A stretch of DNA of 32,238 bases from Caldiserica bacterium UBA646 (GTDB taxonomy: Bacteria; Caldisericota; Caldisericia; Caldisericales; Caldisericaceae). Positions 24,946 through 32,238 of this stretch are shown piece after piece; the first letter of the stretch is position 1; each line of letters opens with the position of its first letter. The stretch lies in the NCBI GenBank assembly GCA_002299965.1, contig DBOM01000059.1, positions 47,500 through 79,737 on the forward strand. The letters are read 5' to 3'. A model generated the notes under the pieces. It was not told the origin of the DNA. It did not search any database and was given only the letters and a program-made list of their open reading frames with translations. The translations under genes were made by a program, and so were the position numbers.

Positions 24946-27900
24946 ATGTTTAAAGGAATTGCAAAAGCGACGGACATTCCTGTCGAAGAGGAACGAATAA
25001 TAGATTTTTGGAATAAAAATAAGATTTTTGAAAAAAGCCTTGAGATAAGAAAAGATAAGGAAAAATTTGTATTTTTTGAAGGTCCGCCTACCGCAAATGG
25101 AAGACCCGGCGTGCATCACGGTCTGTCCAGAATATACAAGGATACAGTGTTAAGGTACAATTCTCTCAGGGGATTTTATACTCCAAGAAGAGGAGGATGG
25201 GATACTCAAGGGCTTCCTGTCGAGATCGAAGTGGAAAAAAAGCTTGGCATTCATACAAAAGTGGAAATTGAAGCATACGGCGTAGAAAAATTTAACAAGC
25301 TCTGTCGGGAAAGTGTCATGCAATATAAAGAAGAATGGGAGAGAATGACAGACAGGATTGGTTTTTGGCTGGACATGGGGAATGCATATGTTACATATGA
25401 AAATAAATATTTAGAGTCAGTGTGGTGGATTCTTAAGCAGATTTTTGATAAGGGATTGTTATATAAAGGGAACAGAGTGTCGCCGTATTGTCCAAGATGC
25501 GGAACAACCCTTTCATCTCACGAAGTTTCTCTTGGATACCAAAAAGTGAAAGATCCATCAATATTTGTGAAATTTGAGGTAGAGAACGATGAATTTCCTG
25601 ATACATATTTGCTTGTCTGGACAACAACTCCGTGGACACTCCCATCAAACCTTGCTGTTGCGATAAATCCTGATTTTACTTATGTTTTAGTGAACTATGA
25701 AGGAGAAAAGCTGATTCTCTCCGAAAACAGATTAAAAGAAGTATTAAAAGAAAATTACAAAATTGTAAAGACATTTAGTAGCAAAGAACTCGAGGGAATA
25801 AAGTATAAGCCATTGTATGACTATGCAGCTTTTTCAGACAAAGAAAGGAGTATGGCGTATAAAGTTGTTACGGCAGATTTTGTTACTGGTGATGACGGGA
25901 CTGGCATTGTACATATGGCTCCTGCATTTGGGGAAGACGACCTTGAAGTCGGGAAAAAATATAATTTGCCTTTTGTGCAGTTTGTTGATCTTGAAGGGAA
26001 CCTTACAGAAGGCAAGTGGAAAGGAATGTTTGTAAAAAAGGCAGACCCACTAATTATAAAGGATCTTGGAGAACGAGGATTGCTTCTAAAGAAAGAGCTT
26101 TATGAGCATGATTATCCGTTTTGTTGGAGATGCGGTACACCACTTTTATATTATGCAAAGAAATCCTGGTTTATAAATATGACTAAAGTAAAGGATCAAC
26201 TTATAGCAAATAACGAAAGCATCAATTGGTTTCCAGAACATATAAAACATGGAAGATTTGGCAATTGGCTTGAGAATATTAAGGACTGGGCTTTGTCAAG
26301 GGAGCGTTATTGGGGTACTCCGCTAAATATCTGGGTTTGCAAAGAGTGTAGCCATAAAGAATCTATAGGAAGCATTGAAGAACTGAGAGAAAAGGCAATA
26401 GAAGAGGTACCTTCTGATGTTGAACTCCACAAACCTTATGTGGATAACTTTCATTTGCGATGTCCAAAGTGTGGCGAGGTTATGGAGAGAGTTCCCGAAG
26501 TAATTGATGTGTGGTTTGATTCGGGTTCAATGCCGTATGCTCAATGGCACTATCCGTTTGAGAATCAAAAAGAATTTGAGAAAGATTTTCCTGCAGATTT
26601 TATTACAGAAGCAATTGATCAAACACGAGGATGGTTCTATTCATTGCTTGCAATATCTACATTGATAAAAGGAATTTCTCCATATAAAAATGTAATGTGC
26701 CTTGAATTAATACTTGACGAAAAAGGTCAAAAAATGAGTAAGAGTAAAGGAAATGTCATTGATCCCTGGGTAATTTTAGATAAGCAGGGAGCAGATGCAT
26801 TCAGGTGGTCGATCTACACAGCATCTCCACCGTGGTCTCCAAGAAGATTTGGAACAAATGTAGTGAATGACGCAATGAAGGGCTTTATTATACCATTAAG
26901 AAATGTCTATTCTTTCTTTTCATTGTATGCAAATATAGATAATTTTAACCCACTTTCTATTCCTTCTATTCCTGTTGAAGAAAGAAATATCTTAGATAAA
27001 TGGATCATTGCAAAAGCTGAAAAACTGAATCAAACTATTGTAGAGAAAATGAAGATATTTGAAATTACATTTCTTACCAGAGAAATCCAGTCATTTGTTG
27101 ATGAATTATCTAATTGGTATGTAAGGCGTTCGCGCAGGAGATTTTGGAAGAGTCAGAATGATTCTGACAAGCTTTCTGCATATTTTACGCTTTACGAAGT
27201 GCTGAAAAAGCTTACGCTTTTACTTGCGCCATTTACGCCATTTCTTGCAGAAACATTGTACAGCAATCTTGTAAAAGGCATTCTGCCTGGCGCAAAGGAG
27301 AGTGTTCACCTCGAGGATTATCCTGAACCGGACGTTAAATACATAGATGAGAAACTTATTGAAGACATGGAGCTTATTATAAATGTAACTTCGCTTGGCC
27401 GTGCTGCAAGAAAGATGTCGAAAATAAGAGTAAGACAGCCTCTTTCAAAGCTTGTAGTATATGTAGAAAATGACGAAGAAAAAGGTATTATTGCAAAGAG
27501 TAGCAGTGTTATAAAAGAAGAACTCAATGTTGAAGATATTGAGCTAACAGATAGTATTTCAAAATATTGTGCGGTAATTCTTAAACCAAATCTTCCTGTG
27601 CTTGGCAAAAAGTACGGAAAGAACCTTCCGGAAATTGCAAAGCAGTTGAATAATCCCGAAAAGGGTGCAGAGTTTGTAAAAATAGGGAAGGTTATGGTTG
27701 ATATAAACGGGGCGGAAGTAGAACTTTCTGGAAGCGATTTGATTCTTGAACTTGAAAATAAAGGGAATTATATTGGTGTAAGAGACAAAGGGTATTTTGT
27801 ATTTCTTGATACAACGCTAACGTATGCGTTGAGAGGAGAAGGTATTGCAAGAGAAATTGTACATACAGTTCAGGGAATGAGAAAGGAAGCAAATCTTAAT

Positions 27901-28077
27901 ATCTCCGACAGGATTAAACTTTCATTAGAACCATATGATGATACGATAAAAGAGTTTACAGAATATATTATGCAGGAAACTCTTGCAGAGGAGCTAACAC
28001 AATTGGAGAAACCCATTATTATAAAAGAATTATCTATCGGTGAAAAAAAGTACTGGCTTGCTATTGAGAAGGCATAA
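24946..28077 (+). CDS. ileS: Isoleucyl-tRNA synthetase, type 2 (long, archaeal/eukaryotic-like)
   Basis: IleRS charges tRNA(Ile) with isoleucine and edits valine. I choose the ATG at 24946 (MFKGIAK, 1043 residues) behind AAAGGAG; an in-frame GTG at 24928 precedes that ribosome site and is unlikely. The HIGH motif reads GVHH (55-58), the first His being Gly, and KMSKSKGN starts at 596. RRGGWDTQGLPVE is the class I core. The editing domain has TTTPWTLPSNLA. Several CxxC pairs (CPRCG, CWRCG, CKEC, CPKCG) are likely zinc ligands. The long C-terminus without the final type 1 zinc finger fits the type 2 group, whose members are often naturally resistant to mupirocin. No T-box leader is present. It leads an operon with potassium-uptake genes. 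Confidence 0.96.
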   Translation: MFKGIAKATDIPVEEERIIDFWNKNKIFEKSLEIRKDKEKFVFFEGPPTANGRPGVHHGLSRIYKDTVLRYNSLRGFYTPRRGGWDTQGLPVEIEVEKKLGIHTKVEIEAYGVEKFNKLCRESVMQYKEEWERMTDRIGFWLDMGNAYVTYENKYLESVWWILKQIFDKGLLYKGNRVSPYCPRCGTTLSSHEVSLGYQKVKDPSIFVKFEVENDEFPDTYLLVWTTTPWTLPSNLAVAINPDFTYVLVNYEGEKLILSENRLKEVLKENYKIVKTFSSKELEGIKYKPLYDYAAFSDKERSMAYKVVTADFVTGDDGTGIVHMAPAFGEDDLEVGKKYNLPFVQFVDLEGNLTEGKWKGMFVKKADPLIIKDLGERGLLLKKELYEHDYPFCWRCGTPLLYYAKKSWFINMTKVKDQLIANNESINWFPEHIKHGRFGNWLENIKDWALSRERYWGTPLNIWVCKECSHKESIGSIEELREKAIEEVPSDVELHKPYVDNFHLRCPKCGEVMERVPEVIDVWFDSGSMPYAQWHYPFENQKEFEKDFPADFITEAIDQTRGWFYSLLAISTLIKGISPYKNVMCLELILDEKGQKMSKSKGNVIDPWVILDKQGADAFRWSIYTASPPWSPRRFGTNVVNDAMKGFIIPLRNVYSFFSLYANIDNFNPLSIPSIPVEERNILDKWIIAKAEKLNQTIVEKMKIFEITFLTREIQSFVDELSNWYVRRSRRRFWKSQNDSDKLSAYFTLYEVLKKLTLLLAPFTPFLAETLYSNLVKGILPGAKESVHLEDYPEPDVKYIDEKLIEDMELIINVTSLGRAARKMSKIRVRQPLSKLVVYVENDEEKGIIAKSSSVIKEELNVEDIELTDSISKYCAVILKPNLPVLGKKYGKNLPEIAKQLNNPEKGAEFVKIGKVMVDINGAEVELSGSDLILELENKGNYIGVRDKGYFVFLDTTLTYALRGEGIAREIVHTVQGMRKEANLNISDRIKLSLEPYDDTIKEFTEYIMQETLAEELTQLEKPIIIKELSIGEKKYWLAIEKA

Positions 28078-29406
28078 ATGAGAAAAAAGATTACTCCGCC
28101 TAGATTTATTGTTTTAAGTTTTCTGGCATTAATTATAACAGGGGGAATACTTCTTATTTTTCCTTTTGCAAGTAGTTCTCATCAATTTACCAATCCGTTA
28201 ATTGCATTTTTTACTTCTACTTCGGCTACCTGTGTAACCGGATTAGTTGTCGTGGATACCGGAACATACTGGTCAGGATGGGGGCAATTTATTATAATTC
28301 TCCTTATTCAATGTGGCGGGCTGGGATATATGACAATTACCTCCTTTTTCTTAATTCTGCTCAATAAAAAAGTTTCGCTTGAGCATCGCATGATTTTAAA
28401 ACAGGGATTGAACGTGTACAATATTTCTGGTATTATGCGTTTTTTACAGGTGACACTTCTTGTTGTACTGGCGATGGAAGGTTTAGGCACTATTGCTCTT
28501 ACACTTAGGTTTTTGAGAGATTATTCGTTCTGGAAAGCCCTTACTATGGGGGCATTTCACTCTGTTTCTGCATTTTGTAATGCAGGATTTGATATTATGG
28601 GAGGATTTCAAAGTTTTCAAGGGTATACAAATGATCTTACGCTTAATCTGACTGTTATGATTCTTATTGTAACAGGTGGGATTGGATTCTATGTACTGTG
28701 GAGATTGCTTCATCCTCGCGATAGAGGATTGACTTTTCATGTAAAAATAGTACTGAAAATAACTTTATTTCTTATTTTTGCTGGTGCTGGACTTTTTTTA
28801 CTATTTGAATGGCGTAATCCTGACAGCATAGCAAATCTTTCTTTGCGTGGTAAGTTGCTTGCAGCTTTTTTCCAATCTATTACGCCACGCACTGCAGGAT
28901 TCAGTACAGTTGCTATAAAAAATCTTAATCAGTCTACTCAGTTCATTCTGACATGGTTTATGCTTATAGGAGGTTCTCCTGGAGGTACAGCAGGCGGAAT
29001 AAAAACTACGACATTTATTGTTATTACGGGATTAGTTATTTATTCCATAAGAAGAAAAGGAAGCGTGGTTATAGGCAAGAGGACGATAAAAAAGGGAACT
29101 TTGATGCGTGCGGTATTTGTATTTGGATTTGCCATTTTTGTGATTGCTGTTGCGACTCTTGTTATTCTTTTTGTGCAAGGTGACGAGTTTACATTTTTGC
29201 AAGTTTTTTTTGAAGTAATTTCGGCATTCGGGACAGTAGGTCTTTCTACAGGTATTACTACACACCTTTCATCTGTTTCGCGTTTTGTAATTATTGTTAC
29301 AATGTTTGTAGGAAGAGTAGGATCGATGAGTTTAGTTATTAGCATGATGGGGCGAAGAAAAACCCCGCATATAGGCTATCCAGAAGAGGATATAGCCATA
29401 GGTTAG
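28078..29406 (+). CDS. trkH: Potassium uptake channel subunit, TrkH/KtrB family
   Basis: This 442-residue membrane protein is the K+-translocating subunit. Four pore-loop repeats are visible by their filter glycines: TSATCVTGL, SAFCNAGFD, TPRTAGFST and SAFGTVGLST. This is the usual TrkH/KtrB/HKT arrangement of four membrane-pore-membrane units. The length is closer to KtrB than to long proteobacterial TrkH. The ATG follows the ileS stop with no gap, using GAGAAGG in the ileS 3' end as ribosome site. The next gene encodes its gating subunit. Confidence 0.94.
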   Translation: MRKKITPPRFIVLSFLALIITGGILLIFPFASSSHQFTNPLIAFFTSTSATCVTGLVVVDTGTYWSGWGQFIIILLIQCGGLGYMTITSFFLILLNKKVSLEHRMILKQGLNVYNISGIMRFLQVTLLVVLAMEGLGTIALTLRFLRDYSFWKALTMGAFHSVSAFCNAGFDIMGGFQSFQGYTNDLTLNLTVMILIVTGGIGFYVLWRLLHPRDRGLTFHVKIVLKITLFLIFAGAGLFLLFEWRNPDSIANLSLRGKLLAAFFQSITPRTAGFSTVAIKNLNQSTQFILTWFMLIGGSPGGTAGGIKTTTFIVITGLVIYSIRRKGSVVIGKRTIKKGTLMRAVFVFGFAIFVIAVATLVILFVQGDEFTFLQVFFEVISAFGTVGLSTGITTHLSSVSRFVIIVTMFVGRVGSMSLVISMMGRRKTPHIGYPEEDIAIG

Positions 29407-29418
29407 GAGGCAATAATT

Positions 29419-30075
29419 ATGAAAAAACAGTTTGGCGTAATAGGACTGGGGAAATTTGGTGCAGCTGTTGCTACACATCTTGAAGAATTAGGCTGTACAG
29501 TGATTGCTCTTGATAGAGACCCTGATCTTGTTGACGATATTAAGGATGAAGTGAGTTTTGCTGAAGTTGTTGAAGCAACCGATCCGGAAGCTCTTGCGGC
29601 AACAGGTATCAAAAATTGTGACGCTGTTGTTGTTGCAATAGGGGAAGTTCAATCTAATATTCTTGTTTCCCTTGTTTTAGAAGAGTTGGGAGTTACTAAT
29701 ATTATAGCAAAAGCGAGTAGTGAAGTGCATGGAAGGGTTTTAAAAAAGATCGGGGTGAAGGAAGTTGTATTTCCAGAAAAGGATATGGGTACCAGGATAG
29801 CGAATAAAATTACTTCTTCAAATATTCTTGACTACATTTCGATAGCAAAAGAATTTGATATTATTGAGTTTGAGGCATCTAAAAAGTTATCGAAAAAGAG
29901 CTTGAAAGAGCTTTCCTTGAGAAACAGATTTGGAATAACGGTAATAGCAATTAAAAAAGGAAGCGAGGTAATTGTTTCTCCTGATGCTGAAGAAAAGATT
30001 TTAGAAGGGGACTCCTTGTTTCTTGTAGGCAAAACTTCTGATATTGGAAAATTTGAAAGGGAATTTTCAAAGTGA
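29419..30075 (+). CDS. trkA: Potassium uptake regulatory subunit, TrkA/KtrA (RCK) family
   Basis: This 218-residue cytoplasmic protein gates the TrkH/KtrB channel through nucleotide binding. The N-terminal RCK_N Rossmann domain has FGVIGLGKFGAAVA and an acidic residue after strand 2 (IALDRDP), fitting NAD(H) or ATP/ADP binding. The C-terminal half (about 140-218) is RCK_C, with VIAIKKGSEVIVSP and LVGKTSDI. The single RCK unit matches KtrA rather than the doubled TrkA of E. coli. It sits 12 bp after trkH behind AGGAGG and overlaps the next gene by four bases (GTGA). Confidence 0.94.
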   Translation: MKKQFGVIGLGKFGAAVATHLEELGCTVIALDRDPDLVDDIKDEVSFAEVVEATDPEALAATGIKNCDAVVVAIGEVQSNILVSLVLEELGVTNIIAKASSEVHGRVLKKIGVKEVVFPEKDMGTRIANKITSSNILDYISIAKEFDIIEFEASKKLSKKSLKELSLRNRFGITVIAIKKGSEVIVSPDAEEKILEGDSLFLVGKTSDIGKFEREFSK

Positions 30076-30791
30076 TAAAGCTTGTTACTCTGGATTTATG
30101 GGATACATTGATTATAGACAAAAAAGATAATGAAAGGGAACGAGATTTAAAGCGAACCGATTTTATAGTAAAAACGCTTAATCTTTCCGATGAGTATCGA
30201 GGAAAAATAACAGATCATTTTAATGAACTTGATAAATCTCTTAAATATCCATCTGAAGAAAACGAATGGACAATTACTCCTCAAGCACAACTTCAGCACC
30301 TGTTTACGGCAATAAATGCATATCCTTCTGATGAACAGTTTCTATCAATCTTAAAATTTTATACAGAATGCGATCTTGATAACCCGCCAGTGCTCATTGA
30401 AAACGATATCAATATATGCTTAGAAAAGCTTAAAGAAAATTATAAACTTGTTCTTATATCAAATACAGGGCGGACACCCGGCAGAGTTCTTAGAGAAATT
30501 CTTAAGGAGTTAAAAATTTTAAACTACTTTGATATGTTAATTTTTTCTGATGAAGTAAAAATGCGTAAACCTGAGCCCAAAATATTTCTCACTGCTTGCG
30601 AAGCATTTCATGTACTTCCGGAAGAAACCATGCATGTTGGTGATTCGATGTTAATAGATTTTAATGGAGCCTTAAGTGCAAAAGTAAACCCTGTTCTTTA
30701 TTTGCCAAATGGAAATTCGATAGCAACGCCTTTTATAAGAAGCTTATTCGAACTAAAGGATTCAATGGGTAAATATTATGATAAAGATTAG
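30072..30791 (+). CDS. HAD superfamily hydrolase with a DLWDT active-site motif
   Basis: This 239-residue protein is a HAD-like hydrolase with an alpha-helical cap. Motif I reads LDLWDTL: the nucleophile D8 is kept, but the usual second Asp two residues on is Trp10. Motif II is ISNT, motif III has Lys in MRKPEPK, and motif IV is VGDSMLIDFNGA. The Trp for Asp change occurs in HAD groups related to haloacid dehalogenases (D-x-[YW]-x-T), where the acid/base Asp of phosphatases is absent, so the substrate is uncertain. It starts with GTG at 30072, overlapping the trkA stop (GTGA), behind AAAGGGA. Its 3' end overlaps hutH by 14 bases. Confidence 0.85.
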   Translation: MIKLVTLDLWDTLIIDKKDNERERDLKRTDFIVKTLNLSDEYRGKITDHFNELDKSLKYPSEENEWTITPQAQLQHLFTAINAYPSDEQFLSILKFYTECDLDNPPVLIENDINICLEKLKENYKLVLISNTGRTPGRVLREILKELKILNYFDMLIFSDEVKMRKPEPKIFLTACEAFHVLPEETMHVGDSMLIDFNGALSAKVNPVLYLPNGNSIATPFIRSLFELKDSMGKYYDKD

Positions 30792-32238
30792 TGGTGAAAA
30801 ACTTTCTTTAGAAGAGATTGAAAGCATTGCAGATAATTTTGAAGAAGTTCAGTTGGCAGAAGAGTCGTTAAATAAAATCAATGCTTCTTCTGAATATATA
30901 GAAGAAATAGTAAAAAAAGGGAAGATTATCTACGGTGTAACTACTGGGTTTGGTAAACTTTGTGACAGAGTTATAAGCGAACAGGATATTGCCAAATTGC
31001 AGGAAAACCTTTTGAAGAGTCATGCTTCAGGCATAGGAGAACCTCTTTCCGAAAGAGAGGTTCGCGCAGCGATAGTTGTACGTGCAAATTCACTGGCAAG
31101 GGGATACTCTGGCATAAGAAGAATTACAATAGAAAAGCTTATTGATCTGTTGAATTACAAGATTTACCCGTATGTTCCTTCGCATGGCTCTCTGGGTGCA
31201 TCAGGAGATTTAGCTCCGCTTTCACATATTGCTCTCCTTATTATAGGTATGGGCAAAGTGGTAAAAAATGGGATAATTCAAGATGCGTTGCCTGTTTTAA
31301 AGGAAAAAAAGATTGAGCCGCTAAATGATTTAAAGGCAAAGGAAGGGTTGGCTTTAATAAATGGGACAGCAGTAGAAGCAGGTATTGCATCGCTTTTATT
31401 AACTGAGGCAAAATATATCTTTTTTGTCTCTCTTAAAGCTGCCTCTCTTTCTATGGAGGCACTGCGTTCAAGAAAAGAAGCTTTTGACTTAAGAATTCAG
31501 AGGGTGAGACTTCACGCAGGTCAGGAAGAAGTAGCAAAATTCGTGTTAAACGAGACTATCGGAAGCAAGTTAATAAATTCAGCAAATAGAGTGCAGGATG
31601 CTTATTCTATTCGCTGTATTCCTTCTGTGTATGGAGCTGTGCTGGATAATTTGAAGTTTATTGAAGATACATTAACTAAAGAAGTAAATGCAGTGACTGA
31701 CAATCCTATTGTATTTGAGGGCGATGATGATATTCTTTCCGGGGGCAACTTTCATGGTGAACCAGTTGCTTTTGCGATGGATCTTTTTGGCATTATTATA
31801 TCTGAGATAGGCAGTATTACAGAGAGGCGAATAAATAGATTATTGAATCCAGCATTAAGTGAAGGTTTGCCTGCATTTTTAATCAAAGATGCTGGGCTTA
31901 ATTCTGGCTTGATGATTCTACAGTATACGGCAGCTGCACTTGCTTCAGAAAACAAGATACTCTGCCATCCAGCAAGTGTTGATTCTATTCCTGTCTCTGC
32001 AGACCAGGAAGACCATGTCAGTATGGGTATGAATGCAGTACTTAAAGCGAAAAAGATTTTGGAAAACGTTGAAAAGATTGTAGCAATTGAACTTCTTGTG
32101 GCTGCGCAGGCTGTAGATTTTGTTGATGGAAGACTTCTAGGGCAGGGCACAGGTAAAACATACCAAACTGTTCGCAAACATATTGTCTTTGCAGAGGAAG
32201 ATAGAGAGTTTTCATATGATATTTCAAAATTATATACT
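30778..32238 (+). CDS. hutH: Histidine ammonia-lyase (3' end beyond the window)
   Basis: The frame is open from the ATG at 30778 to the window end (487 codons, no stop), and about 20 residues should be missing. HutH removes ammonia from L-histidine to give urocanate, the first step of histidine breakdown. The prosthetic MIO group would form from Ala141-Ser142-Gly143 in GSLGASGDLAPL. YGVTTGFGKL, SHASGIGEPL (His at the position that separates histidine from phenylalanine/tyrosine lyases), NFHGEPVAFA and QEDHVSMG all fit HutH. The start lies inside the HAD gene, suggesting coupled translation. Whether hutU, hutI and other partners follow cannot be seen. Confidence 0.93.
   Translation, partial: MIKISGEKLSLEEIESIADNFEEVQLAEESLNKINASSEYIEEIVKKGKIIYGVTTGFGKLCDRVISEQDIAKLQENLLKSHASGIGEPLSEREVRAAIVVRANSLARGYSGIRRITIEKLIDLLNYKIYPYVPSHGSLGASGDLAPLSHIALLIIGMGKVVKNGIIQDALPVLKEKKIEPLNDLKAKEGLALINGTAVEAGIASLLLTEAKYIFFVSLKAASLSMEALRSRKEAFDLRIQRVRLHAGQEEVAKFVLNETIGSKLINSANRVQDAYSIRCIPSVYGAVLDNLKFIEDTLTKEVNAVTDNPIVFEGDDDILSGGNFHGEPVAFAMDLFGIIISEIGSITERRINRLLNPALSEGLPAFLIKDAGLNSGLMILQYTAAALASENKILCHPASVDSIPVSADQEDHVSMGMNAVLKAKKILENVEKIVAIELLVAAQAVDFVDGRLLGQGTGKTYQTVRKHIVFAEEDREFSYDISKLYT

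Noticed and set aside
1..32238. CRISPR arrays, insertion sequences, phage genes, toxin-antitoxin pairs, tRNA or rRNA genes
   Set aside because: No regularly spaced repeats, transposase or integrase motifs, or tRNA-like cloverleaf sequences were found; intergenic space is small and accounted for.

Overview
The window is AT-rich bacterial chromosome with tightly packed genes, short intergenic gaps and many 1-17 nt gene overlaps. I see no phage, transposase, integrase, CRISPR, rRNA or tRNA. The gene set (NAD-dependent LigA, GatCAB, two-domain ABC ATPase of the purine-nucleoside type, PPi-type phosphofructokinase signature, long type-2 IleS, copper-amine-oxidase-like cell-surface modules, dockerin-tailed peptidase, HutH) suggests a low-GC, probably anaerobic and fermentative bacterium: a Firmicutes-like lineage or a deep-branching thermophilic phylum such as Caldisericota or Dictyoglomota. 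That placement is inference; no rRNA is present to settle it.

Layout. (1) 148-1902: a membrane-anchored GAF-GGDEF diguanylate cyclase, convergent with the next block. (2) 9869 down to 1928, minus strand: a six-gene operon, membrane-anchored beta-propeller protein - ligA - gatC - gatA - gatB - secreted glycoside-hydrolase-like protein with two copper-amine-oxidase-like modules. It starts at a near-consensus promoter that leaves almost no 5' leader. (3) 10081-13887, plus strand: tldD - tldE - PPi-type phosphofructokinase. (4) 13983-18835, plus strand: a nucleoside ABC importer (lipoprotein, ATPase, two permeases) behind a perfect-consensus promoter, with a terminator hairpin after the lipoprotein gene and a second terminator at the end. 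(5) 24605 down to 18901, minus strand: clpB - rsmG - small membrane protein - gingipain-like C25 peptidase with dockerin; all joined by overlaps. (6) 24946-32238, plus strand: ileS - trkH - trkA - HAD hydrolase - hutH, the last cut by the window end.

Most of this is housekeeping. No complete new multi-gene system is evident. The most unusual signals are regulatory or structural: a perfect 16-bp inverted repeat inside the start of the ABC ATPase gene, just after the lipoprotein terminator; mutually exclusive hairpins covering the ligA start codon; a 136-bp repeat with one mismatch duplicating a protein domain; a phosphofructokinase with PPi-type markers but Arg at the position of the magnesium-binding Asp103; and a probably leaderless six-gene operon.
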